Origin: a virus
Strand: one strand, 5' to 3'
Length of the DNA stretch: 20,034 nt
Virus record (IMG/VR): IMGVR_UViG_3300030085_000252
Location: 1-20,034 of that record
Shown here in pieces: positions 11,072 through 18,195 of this stretch (positions within the stretch are counted from its first letter, which is position 1; every line of letters starts with the position of its first letter). Below the pieces are notes generated by a model that was not told the DNA's origin, ran no database searches, and worked only from the letters and a program-made list of their open reading frames with translations. Made by a program: the position numbers and the translations under genes.

Positions 11072-11756
11072 CATACCGTACTTCAAAGCATGGGTACGTA
11101 GAGAATACACGAAGAACTTAGAAGATTATCACGGAGAGTTTTTACATTGTATGGTCATAGGTGTAACCACCATGCCAAACAGAACGTTAAGCTTTCAAGT
11201 TATATTTACTGGATGCGAGTCAGACTTCGATGACTCAGAAAATGTACATGGTGGTGCGATGTGGGCGAGGATGCCTCTGACTGCACTTGTAGCTGATACC
11301 CCCTTAGAGGAATGGCCTGAAGAGTTACCGCCATATATGGCACAACCTTGGGATTGTATGTCTCACACGCATTCAGTATACAAGTTGGAACGAGCAAGCC
11401 CAGCGCCTTGGATAGCTAAAGTAGATGGTGAGTTCTACCCTGCAAAGTATTACTTTACGGTAGACTACACAGATAATGAAGTAGCAGATGATCCTGCACA
11501 GCATAAACAATCTCATGTTTTGGAGTTGTTAGATGCAGGTAAGTACACAGGTAACATGGTTGCGTTACCCAATAATAGAGTGAGAGTAACTCACCCAGCT
11601 TGGTTTGAAACTGGAGAAGGTGCGCCAGACTTTAAACCAAACCAACATATGTATAACTCAAAAGAAGACGTAGACTATGTATGGGATACGCAACGAGTGT
11701 TTAACAATCTATATAGTGAGGATATAACAGATGATGAAGAAGAAGGGTTACGCTAA
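11052..11756 (+). CDS. Conserved marine phage protein of unknown function (234 aa)
   Basis: I recognise this protein by pattern from marine phage genomes: it begins MPYLQSNIPYFKAWVRREYT and includes MVIGVTTMPNRTLSFQVIFT, VHGGAMWARMPLTALVAD, MAQPWDCMSHTHSVYKLER, DGEFYPAKYYFTVDYT and LPNNRVRVTHPAWFETGEGA. The high content of Trp, Tyr, Pro and Gly suggests a compact beta-rich fold. I chose the ATG at 11052; the frame is open further up but overlaps a real gene. It has no catalytic motif I can name. Its position in the late arm before structural genes suggests a virion or assembly function. Confidence 0.85.
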   Translation: MPYLQSNIPYFKAWVRREYTKNLEDYHGEFLHCMVIGVTTMPNRTLSFQVIFTGCESDFDDSENVHGGAMWARMPLTALVADTPLEEWPEELPPYMAQPWDCMSHTHSVYKLERASPAPWIAKVDGEFYPAKYYFTVDYTDNEVADDPAQHKQSHVLELLDAGKYTGNMVALPNNRVRVTHPAWFETGEGAPDFKPNQHMYNSKEDVDYVWDTQRVFNNLYSEDITDDEEEGLR

Positions 11757-12039
11757 AGGCGGCATGAAGAAAAAAGGTTATGCCAAGGGCGGTATGAAAA
11801 AGAAGGGCTACGCAGCAGGTGGCTTGAAGATGGTCAAAGGCAAAGACGGAAAGATGGTTCCGTTTTACGCTGCTGATGGCAAAGGCAAAATGGCTAACGG
11901 TGGTATGGCTAAAAAGAAAAAGAAAAAAGGCTACGCAATGGGTGGAGCTAATATGAAAAAGAAGGGTTACGCTAAAGGCGGTAAAACCAAAGCTAATGCA
12001 GGTGCATCCGTTCCACCAAACAGAAAGGCTCGTAAATAA
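11731..12039 (+). CDS. Lys/Gly repeat protein (MKKKGYAKGG repeats)
   Basis: The 102-residue protein is built from MKKKGYAKGG repeats: three adjacent copies at the N-terminus, a partial copy (KKKKGYAMGG) and one more near residues 75-84, with a short nonrepetitive segment KMVKGKDGKMVPFYAADG between. It is very basic and probably disordered, suited to binding DNA, RNA or polyanions. Similar KKGYAKGG tracts occur in other marine phages. It overlaps the upstream gene by 26 bases and its stop overlaps the next ATG (TAATG). Function unknown; DNA condensation or a structural role is possible. Confidence 0.85.
   Translation: MMKKKGYAKGGMKKKGYAKGGMKKKGYAAGGLKMVKGKDGKMVPFYAADGKGKMANGGMAKKKKKKGYAMGGANMKKKGYAKGGKTKANAGASVPPNRKARK
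11734..11982 (+). repeat. 30-base coding repeats with varied codons
   Basis: Copies of the MKKKGYAKGG-encoding unit lie at 11734-11763, 11764-11793, 11794-11823 (with AAGG in place of AKGG) and 11953-11982, with a degenerate copy near 11917-11946. Synonymous codons differ between copies (GGT/GGC, TAC/TAT, GCT/GCC, AAG/AAA) while residues are kept, so selection acts on the peptide and the duplication is not recent. Confidence 0.85.
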
Positions 12040-12329
12040 TGTCAGACTTAACTAAAGAGCAAGTAGATGCAATAGAGGCATTAGGTTATACTGTAATAGG
12101 TAACACAGCACTAGACATAAATAAAGCTATCGTTATGGATAAACCAGAAAGAGACGGTGGTTTTGTAACTGATGTACCAGAACTAGAGGCTATACTATCA
12201 GGTACAGCTACAGTTGAAACTGTACGTGCAAGAAACGAAAAAGGTCACTACATTGCAGATGATCCTGATACACCTGAGAATGAAGCTTGGACAACTAAAG
12301 TAGTTAAAAAAGTTAAAGGCAAAAAGTGA
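12039..12329 (+). CDS. Conserved hypothetical protein with ADDPDTPENEAW tail
   Basis: The 96-residue protein starts MSDLTKEQVDAIEALGYTVI and has a compact first half, including VPELEAILSGTATVETV. The tail block RNEKGHYIADDPDTPENEAW, ending KKVKGKK, is a motif I associate with marine phage proteins, often at C-termini of virion-related products. It starts by TAATG overlap and its stop overlaps the next GTG. Function unknown, possibly virion-associated. Confidence 0.78.
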   Translation: MSDLTKEQVDAIEALGYTVIGNTALDINKAIVMDKPERDGGFVTDVPELEAILSGTATVETVRARNEKGHYIADDPDTPENEAWTTKVVKKVKGKK

Positions 12330-12691
12330 CAATACTATCAGACGCTAAATTTTTCTCAGCAGCTAAGGATCTTAGCGCAACTTCGGGTGGGGCTAGTGGT
12401 AACGTTATATACACTTGCCCCAATAATTTTGTTAGTCTGATTAGATTTTTACATGTATCAAATGGGGCATCTTCAACTAAGAAGTATAGTCTTCAATGGT
12501 ACGAGGCTTCAACAACAACTTATCATTTAATTGTAGATGAAGGTAGTCTTGCAGCTAATACAATACAAAACGTAATAGAAGGTGGGGCATATCTAGCCTT
12601 ATCTGAAGGAGACAAGATTGTAGGTTTTGAAGAGTCTAGCTCAGACTTTCAAGTAACGCTTTCTGGAGAAGAGCATTACCAACCTACATAA
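12326..12691 (+). CDS. Probable virion protein with YTCP motif
   Basis: The 121-residue beta-rich protein resembles small phage virion proteins: NVIYTCPNNFVSLIRFLHVS, then KYSLQWYEASTTTYHLI, SLAANTIQNVIEGGAYLAL and SEGDKIVGFEESSSDFQVTL. The order (YTCP, tandem strands, GDK) is typical of a jelly-roll or Ig-like decoration or tail fold. It starts with GTG overlapping the previous stop (GTGA), with AAAGG upstream. The exact virion position is not determined. Confidence 0.72.
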   Translation: MTILSDAKFFSAAKDLSATSGGASGNVIYTCPNNFVSLIRFLHVSNGASSTKKYSLQWYEASTTTYHLIVDEGSLAANTIQNVIEGGAYLALSEGDKIVGFEESSSDFQVTLSGEEHYQPT

Positions 12692-12784
12692 CGGCTATTC
12701 CGTATTGTCTCTACTAACCTAACGTTAGTTATGTATAACTATGTATGCCCAAAAAGACAGGGCTAACATAGGAGAATATACATA
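12692..12784 (+). other. Untranslated spacer before the DUF1127 gene
   Basis: These 93 bases separate two transcriptional neighbours that are otherwise nearly contiguous. They contain the perfect palindrome CTAACGTTAG (12719-12728) and a small stem GCCC/GGGC (12747-12750 with 12760-12763). A TATAAC lies at 12734-12739 but has no -35 box at the right distance. It could allow separate control of the DUF1127 gene. Confidence 0.4.
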
Positions 12785-12949
12785 ATGTTTAGAAGAATAT
12801 TTGATAGATTAGTAGAAGCAAGAGCAGAGTCAGCTAGACGTAAGATTGCACGTATGCAACTTTACAAGATGACTGACAGAGAGCTACGAGACTTAGGTAT
12901 AGGTAGATGTGATATAGAAAGAGTTATACTGACAGGTAAAGCTCTTTGA
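12785..12949 (+). CDS. DUF1127 (YjiS-like) small protein
   Basis: The 54-residue basic protein has an Arg-rich helix FRRIFDRLVEARAESARRKI followed by the signature QLYKMTDRELRDLGIGRCDI, which matches the DUF1127 pattern (L-D-R-E-L-x-D-I/L-G-hydrophobic-x-R-x-D-I). Family members are small Arg-rich proteins common in Alphaproteobacteria, and some bind RNA and influence sRNA turnover and stress responses. AGGAG lies ten bases before the ATG. The preceding 93-base spacer sets it apart from the virion-like genes. A phage copy might adjust host RNA metabolism, which is inference. Confidence 0.82.
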   Translation: MFRRIFDRLVEARAESARRKIARMQLYKMTDRELRDLGIGRCDIERVILTGKAL

Positions 12950-13000
12950 AAAACACAATCAGTTCTCTGATGATACTAGGAGTACTTTTGGAGGAGGCTC

Positions 13001-13459
13001 GTGGACCCAGTAACAATTATCGGTGGTGCAACCGTAGCCTTCAATGCGTTGAAGAGAGGTTTTCAAGTAGGTAAAGACCTACAAGATATGTCAGGACAGT
13101 TGACCCAATGGGCAAGTGCTATGAGTGACTTGTCCTATGCCGAACAAAAAAATAAGAACCCTCCTTGGTGGAAAGCACTCAACGGACAATCTGTTGAGGC
13201 AGAAGCCCTAGAGATATTTACAGCTAAGAAGAAAGCTCAGGCTATGCGTCAGGAGCTAAAAGATTGGATCTCGTTTAGTATGGGACCGTCAGCTTGGGAT
13301 GAACTGGTAGCCACTGAGGGTAAGATACGTAAACAGAAAAAAGAACAAGAGTATCGTAAAGCAGAGATACAAGAAGCTATTATAACTTGGGGCGTAACAG
13401 GTTTGCTTTTACTTACAGGGCTTGGTATCTTTGGCTTTATATTATATATGGTGGCATAA
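13001..13459 (+). CDS. Conserved phage protein with C-terminal membrane segment
   Basis: The 152-residue protein starts at a GTG behind GGAGGAGG. The N-terminal part (MDPVTIIGGATVAFNALKRG) is followed by helical segments with KNPPWWKAL and EAEALEIFTAKKKAQAMRQE, a Lys/Glu-rich linker and a terminal transmembrane segment AIITWGVTGLLLLTGLGIFG. I have seen this layout (small, WW-containing, with a membrane tail) in T7-like and other marine phages; function is not established. A holin-like or virion-associated role could explain the tail. Confidence 0.78.
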   Translation: MDPVTIIGGATVAFNALKRGFQVGKDLQDMSGQLTQWASAMSDLSYAEQKNKNPPWWKALNGQSVEAEALEIFTAKKKAQAMRQELKDWISFSMGPSAWDELVATEGKIRKQKKEQEYRKAEIQEAIITWGVTGLLLLTGLGIFGFILYMVA

Positions 13460-13831
13460 ATGACAAGAAATTTAACTGAGAAGCAACAAAAGTTCCTTGA
13501 GGTTTTGTTTGATGGTGCAGGTGGCGATGTTGTACAAGCTAAGAAACTAGCAGGGTACGGTGATGGCACTAGCACTACATCTATTGTAGAATCGTTGAAA
13601 GATGAGATAGGTGACAGAACACGTAGCTACTTTGCACGTACAGCACCCAAAGCTGCAATGGCTATGGTGGGTGCATTAAGTGATCCTACAGAACTAGGCA
13701 TACGAGATAAGATGTCAGCTGCTAAAGACTTGCTTGATCGGGCAGGACTAGGTAAAGTAGAAAGAGTAGATGTATCGTCATCTAGTGGTGGCGTATTTAT
13801 ACTACCATCAAAAGAAGGAAAGAACGAATAG
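13460..13831 (+). CDS. terS: Terminase small subunit-like protein
   Basis: The 123-residue protein has the N-terminal LTEKQQKFLEVLF with GDVVQAKKLAGYGDG, which resembles the HTH start of phage terminase small subunits. Then come a helical core with APKAAMAMVGALSDP and MSAAKDLLDRAGLG, and a C-terminal beta stretch GVFILPSKE. It would recognise the packaging site and stimulate the large subunit. It starts directly after the preceding stop. Its TAG stop overlaps the ATA that I propose as the start of the next gene. It sits two genes ahead of the terminase large subunit, supporting the call. Confidence 0.8.
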   Translation: MTRNLTEKQQKFLEVLFDGAGGDVVQAKKLAGYGDGTSTTSIVESLKDEIGDRTRSYFARTAPKAAMAMVGALSDPTELGIRDKMSAAKDLLDRAGLGKVERVDVSSSSGGVFILPSKEGKNE

Positions 13832-14253
13832 TTAAATACCGTGAGTCATTAGGATACTGGGAATTACCTAAACCACACAAGGGTGCAGAAAAAGATTGGC
13901 ACGTAATAGCTAGAGTAACTAGGACAGTGCCTTTCGGATATAAAGTGCATCCTGACAATGATAAGATACTTGAGCCTATTGTAACAGAGTTAGAAGCATT
14001 AGAACTTGCAAAGAAACATCTTATGCAGTACTCTTACAGAGAAGTAGCACTGTGGTTAACAAAACAAACAGGTAGGTACATATCTGATACAGGGCTAAAG
14101 AAAAGAGTAGACATTGAGCGAAAACGTAAGAAAGCAGCTACAATTAAACGCAAGCTTGCCAAAAGGCTCGAAGAGACGCTACAAGAAATCAAGAAACTTG
14201 AAGAAGAATGTATCGGAGCCTATACAAGCAGAGCTAACGAAGCAAGAGCCTGA
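13828..14253 (+). CDS. HTH protein in the terminase cassette with a non-standard start
   Basis: The open frame runs from 13786; no ATG, GTG or TTG occurs before GTG at 13927. Upstream codons encode protein-like sequence: VKYRESLGYWELPKPHKGAE, then KDWHVIARVTRTVPFGYKV. An ATA at 13828 overlaps the previous stop as ATAG and lies seven bases after AAGGAA, so I propose it as the start (141 residues); a GTG start at 13927 would give a 108-residue truncated version. The body has LMQYSYREVALWLTKQTGRY, an HTH-like pair, then ISDTGLKKRV and a Lys/Arg/Glu-rich coiled coil. It probably acts with the terminase in DNA recognition, inferred from position. Confidence 0.75.
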   Translation: MVKYRESLGYWELPKPHKGAEKDWHVIARVTRTVPFGYKVHPDNDKILEPIVTELEALELAKKHLMQYSYREVALWLTKQTGRYISDTGLKKRVDIERKRKKAATIKRKLAKRLEETLQEIKKLEEECIGAYTSRANEARA

Positions 14254-15703
14254 AGTAGAAGTTGTAGCAGCAGAAGTCAAAGCACCTGAGTTTGACGTTG
14301 ATGTTGCACAGGACATCGTGTTTAAGCCAAACCCAGGTCCACAGACAAACTTCCTATCCGCATCTGAAAGGGAAGTTTTGTACGGTGGGGCGGCTGGCGG
14401 TGGTAAGAGTTTTGCGATGCTGGCTGACCCACTTCACGGTTTAAATGATCCTAACTTTAGTGGTCTACTTGTTCGTCATACTACTGAAGAACTTAGAGAG
14501 CTTATACAGAAGAGTCAAGAACTTTACCCTAAAGCTGTACCAGGTATCAAGTGGTCAGAACGTAAGTCACAGTGGATTGCACCTAGAGGTGGTAGACTGT
14601 GGATGTCGTACCTCGACAAAGACATGGACGTAACACGATACCAAGGTCAAGCGTTTAACTGGATTGGCTTTGACGAGTTAACACAGTGGCCTACACCCTA
14701 CGCTTGGGATTATATGCGGTCACGACTTCGTTCAGCATTTAGTTCTCAGCTAGGTTTATACATGAGAGCTACAACAAACCCAGGTGGCAACGGACATCAG
14801 TGGGTTAAGAAAATGTTTATTGATCCATCTCCTGCTGGTCAACCTTTTTGGGCAACCAATATTGAAACAGGAGATACTATAAAATTTCCTAAAGGGCATA
14901 GTCGAGAGGGACAGCCCTTGTTTAAGCGTAGGTTCATACCTGCTAGTTTGTTTGATAACCCTTATCTTGCAGACAGTGGCGATTATGAAGCAATGCTATT
15001 ATCATTGCCTGAGCATCAAAGAAAGCAGTTACTAGAAGGTAACTGGGATGTTAACGAAGGAGCAGCATTTCCTGAATTTGATAGAAGCATACACGTTGTG
15101 GAGCCATACAGTATTCCTAAATCATGGGTTAGATTTAGAGCTTGCGACTATGGTTACGGCTCCTACACTGGAGTTTTATGGATCGCTGTTTCACCAAGTG
15201 AACAACTGGTTGTCTACAGAGAGCTATATTGTTCTAAGGTTACAGCTACAGATTTAGCAGATATGATTATTGAAGCTGAATCAGAAGATGGTACTATGAG
15301 GTACGGTGTGTTGGACTCATCCCTCTGGCATAAAAGAGGTGATACTGGCCCATCACTTGCAGAGCAGATGAACATGAAGGGATGCAGATGGCGTCCTTCA
15401 GATCGCTCTCGTGGTTCTAGGGTTGCTGGTAAGAATGAGATACACCGTAGGTTGCAGGTGGATGAGTTCACCGAAGAGCCTAGACTCGTGTTCTTCTCCA
15501 CCTGCACGAATACTATAGCGCAAATCCCTGCGATTCCGCTAGACAAAAAGAATCCTGAAGACGTAGATACAAATGCTGAGGATCACTTGTATGATGCATT
15601 ACGTTACGGTATAATGACTAGACCAAGAAGTTCTATATGGGATTTTAATCCTGCAACACAACGCTCTGGCTTTCAAATGTCAGACCCAACATTCGGATAC
15701 TAA
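14198..15703 (+). CDS. terL: Terminase large subunit (ATPase and nuclease)
   Basis: This is the DNA-packaging motor protein. With the TTG at 14198 as start it has 501 residues. Walker A is YGGAAGGGKS (62-71), Walker B WIGFDE (155-160) and the coupling motif ATTNPGG is at 191-197. The nuclease domain shows RACDYGYG (about 314-321), VLDSSLW (D373) and the C-terminal acidic pair in EDHLYDALRY (D462, D466). It hydrolyses ATP to translocate DNA into the head and cuts concatemers. The start is unclear: TTG codons at 14114, 14156 and 14198 are in frame and none has a good ribosome site, and the homologous-looking sequence begins near SEPIQAEL. The overlap with the HTH gene is at least 56 bases. Confidence 0.93.
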   Translation: MKKNVSEPIQAELTKQEPEVEVVAAEVKAPEFDVDVAQDIVFKPNPGPQTNFLSASEREVLYGGAAGGGKSFAMLADPLHGLNDPNFSGLLVRHTTEELRELIQKSQELYPKAVPGIKWSERKSQWIAPRGGRLWMSYLDKDMDVTRYQGQAFNWIGFDELTQWPTPYAWDYMRSRLRSAFSSQLGLYMRATTNPGGNGHQWVKKMFIDPSPAGQPFWATNIETGDTIKFPKGHSREGQPLFKRRFIPASLFDNPYLADSGDYEAMLLSLPEHQRKQLLEGNWDVNEGAAFPEFDRSIHVVEPYSIPKSWVRFRACDYGYGSYTGVLWIAVSPSEQLVVYRELYCSKVTATDLADMIIEAESEDGTMRYGVLDSSLWHKRGDTGPSLAEQMNMKGCRWRPSDRSRGSRVAGKNEIHRRLQVDEFTEEPRLVFFSTCTNTIAQIPAIPLDKKNPEDVDTNAEDHLYDALRYGIMTRPRSSIWDFNPATQRSGFQMSDPTFGY

Positions 15704-15705
15704 AT

Positions 15706-15906
15706 ATGAAATCATTTGTTGTTGTAATAAGTATGTGGGGTAACACAGGCACAGAATGGGTTTACACAGGTAACCAATATATAATGCAAGAATTATTTAC
15801 TAAAGAGCAATGCAAACAAATAGTGCAAAGTTCTAATTGGAAAAAGTATGAACAGAATGAGTACTATGGTTTACAATTTGATTGTTTTAATAAGGATAAC
15901 CGATAA
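15706..15906 (+). CDS. Small protein with hydrophobic start and two cysteines
   Basis: The 66-residue product begins MKSFVVVISMWG, a short hydrophobic segment that may be a signal or anchor, then TGTEWVYTGNQYIMQELFTK and ends near FDCFNKDNR. Two cysteines (C36 in KEQC, C60 in FDC) may form a disulfide if exported. The layout resembles the 57-residue protein at 3196. It starts two bases after the terminase stop and ends in a TAATG overlap with the portal gene. Function unknown. Confidence 0.68.
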   Translation: MKSFVVVISMWGNTGTEWVYTGNQYIMQELFTKEQCKQIVQSSNWKKYEQNEYYGLQFDCFNKDNR

Positions 15907-18011
15907 TGGCAGAAATAGACGATATATCTTTTGACACAGATGATGTAGTAGCAGCAGAAACTGAAGAAGATAAACTCTTTGAAAGTGTGAATAGTATTGT
16001 TTCATTTGTAGGAGATAGATACAAACGTGCAGAAGATGCTCGTTTAGGAGATGAAGATCGTTGGATGAGAGCTTACCGTAACTACAGAGGTATATACGGA
16101 CCAGACGTTCAATTTACTTCATCAGAAAAATCAAGAGTATTTGTGAAGGTAACTAAGACAAAAACACTAGCTGCTTATGGTCAGATAGTAGATGTCTTAT
16201 TTGGTAACAACAAGTTTCCTCTTTCTGTAGATCCATCTATATTACCTGATGGTGTAGCTGAGTCAGTACATATTAATTTAGACCCTAATGCAGAAAAAGC
16301 CTCAGAAGAGTTAAAGACTACTTTTACTACAGAAACAAACAAACCATATCTTATTACACCAGACACAAAACTAAAACCTGGTGAAACACTCTATGATCTA
16401 GAAAAGAAGATGGGTAGTGTAAGTGATAAACTTTCATCTGTATCTGAAAAAGTAATTGAAGGCGATGGTACAACTCCTACTAGTGTAACATTTCATCCTG
16501 CTATGGTAGCAGCTAAGAAGATGGAAAAGAAAATACATGATCAGTTACAGGAGTCAGGTGCAACAAAACATCTAAGATCTATGGCATTTGAGATGGCATT
16601 GTTAGGCACAGGTGTAATGAAAGGACCGTTTGCAATAGATAAAGAGTATCCTAACTGGGATGACAATGGTGATTACGATCCTTTAACAAAAACTGTACCG
16701 TCTACTAATCATGTAAGCATTTGGAATTTTTATCCTGACCCTGAAGCGACATCAATGGATGACGCTGAGTACGTTATTGAAAGACATAAACTTTCTAGGA
16801 ATCAATTACGTGCATTAAAAGATAGACCATACTTTATCGAAGATGCTATTGAAGAAGCTGTAGCTACTGGCTCAGATTATGTTCGTAAGCACTGGGAAAT
16901 GAAGATGGAAGACGATGATAGTATTTCTTCAGAAAGTGAAAGATGGGAAGTACTAGAGTTTTGGGGCTACGTAGATAAAGAGGTACTAGAAGAAAACGGT
17001 ATAAAGATACCTAAAGAACTACAAGACTTGTATGAGATAAGTGCTAACATCTGGACAGTAAACGGTAGAGTTATTCGATGTGTACTAAATCCATTTAAAC
17101 CTGCACGTATACCATACTACGCAGTTCCTTTTGAGCATAACCCTTACTCCTTCTTTGGTGTAGGTATTGCAGAAAACATGGATGACACACAAACGTTGAT
17201 GAACGGTTTCATGCGAATGGCTGTTGACAATGCTGTTCTTTCTGGTAATCTTCTGATTGAGATTGACGAAACCAATCTAGTGCCAGGACAAGACATGAGT
17301 GTACATCCTGGCAAGGTCTTTCGCAGACAGGGCGGTGCGCCTGGTCAAGCAATCTTTGGCACTAAGTTTCCAAACGTTGCAGGTGAAAACATGCAGTTAT
17401 TTGATAAGGCAAGGGTATTATCAGATGAGTCAACAGGCTTTCCATCTTTTGCTCACGGTCAAACAGGTATACAGGGTGTGGGGCGTACTGCCTCTGGTAT
17501 TTCTATGCTTATGTCTGCTGCCAACGGTAGCATCAGGACTGTTGTAAAGAATGTAGATGACTACCTTATTTCACCTTTAGGTAAAGCTTTCTTTTCTTTT
17601 AACATGCAGTTCGACTTTGATGAAAGCATAAGAGGCGACTTAGAAGTTAAAGCTAGTGGTACAGAAAGTCTTATGGCTAATGAAGTACGTAGCCAACGCT
17701 TGATGCAGTTCTTACAGGTAGCACAGAATCCAGTGCTTGCTCCGTTTGCAAAAATGGATTACATTATTAGAGAGATTGCTAAAAGTATGGATCTTGACCC
17801 TGATAAAATTACTAACTCGATGCAGGATGCAGCTATACAAGCTGAGATAATGAAGGGCTTCCAACAACCTATGCAACCACCGCCAATGCCACCTGAAGGT
17901 GCTCCAGCAGGTGCAGATGTTCAAGACCCAACAGGTGCAGGGGGAGGTAATATTGGTACAGGTGTAGCACCTACTCCAGATGAGCCAGGGTTTACAGGTA
18001 ATGTCGCTTAA
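15906..18011 (+). CDS. Portal protein
   Basis: The 701-residue protein is the presumed dodecameric head-vertex ring through which DNA passes, with which the terminase docks. Recognisable segments include DRWMRAYRNYRGIYGPDVQF, KSRVFVKVTKTKTLAAYGQI, MAFEMALLGTGVMKGPF, NHVSIWNFYPDPEATSMDDA, FEHNPYSFFGVGIAENMDDT and QTGIQGVGRTASGISMLMSA, the order expected for large phage portals. The acidic N-terminus and Pro/Gly/Met-rich tail (QQPMQPPPMPPEG) suit flexible ends. It follows the terminase as usual. The ATG overlaps the previous stop (TAATG). Confidence 0.9.
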   Translation: MAEIDDISFDTDDVVAAETEEDKLFESVNSIVSFVGDRYKRAEDARLGDEDRWMRAYRNYRGIYGPDVQFTSSEKSRVFVKVTKTKTLAAYGQIVDVLFGNNKFPLSVDPSILPDGVAESVHINLDPNAEKASEELKTTFTTETNKPYLITPDTKLKPGETLYDLEKKMGSVSDKLSSVSEKVIEGDGTTPTSVTFHPAMVAAKKMEKKIHDQLQESGATKHLRSMAFEMALLGTGVMKGPFAIDKEYPNWDDNGDYDPLTKTVPSTNHVSIWNFYPDPEATSMDDAEYVIERHKLSRNQLRALKDRPYFIEDAIEEAVATGSDYVRKHWEMKMEDDDSISSESERWEVLEFWGYVDKEVLEENGIKIPKELQDLYEISANIWTVNGRVIRCVLNPFKPARIPYYAVPFEHNPYSFFGVGIAENMDDTQTLMNGFMRMAVDNAVLSGNLLIEIDETNLVPGQDMSVHPGKVFRRQGGAPGQAIFGTKFPNVAGENMQLFDKARVLSDESTGFPSFAHGQTGIQGVGRTASGISMLMSAANGSIRTVVKNVDDYLISPLGKAFFSFNMQFDFDESIRGDLEVKASGTESLMANEVRSQRLMQFLQVAQNPVLAPFAKMDYIIREIAKSMDLDPDKITNSMQDAAIQAEIMKGFQQPMQPPPMPPEGAPAGADVQDPTGAGGGNIGTGVAPTPDEPGFTGNVA

Positions 18012-18195
18012 ATCTTTTGTAAATAATAAAAAAGAGTGGGATGCGTTCTGTGAAGAAATAGATTCAGAGATTGCAGATCTACATAAACGTTTAGAGCAAT
18101 CAGAAAGTATAGCAGAGATACATCAAACTCAAGGTGGTATACGTGCGCTACGTAGATTAAAATATATGAGGGAAAAAGTTAATGGCAGCAAATAA
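18001..18195 (+). CDS. Small coiled-coil protein after the portal
   Basis: The 64-residue protein begins MSLKSFVNNKKEWDAFCEEI and continues as a charged helix with SEIADLHKRLEQSE, ending GGIRALRRLKYMREKVNGSK. Small helical proteins of this kind follow the portal in several marine phages; roles are unknown. I chose the ATG at 18001; an ATG at 17980 would extend it into the portal. It overlaps the portal end by 11 bases and the next gene by 14. A scaffold or connector role is possible. Confidence 0.72.
   Translation: MSLKSFVNNKKEWDAFCEEIDSEIADLHKRLEQSESIAEIHQTQGGIRALRRLKYMREKVNGSK

Noticed and set aside
12692-12784. Rho-independent terminator after the YTCP protein gene
   Set aside because: The only stems are short (4-5 bp) and no run of T follows.
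12948-13060. Short TTG-started frame reading MKNTISSLMILGV before the 152-residue gene
   Set aside because: It runs through the start of a clearly coding gene in another frame and ends in sequence fixed by that gene; no ribosome site of its own.
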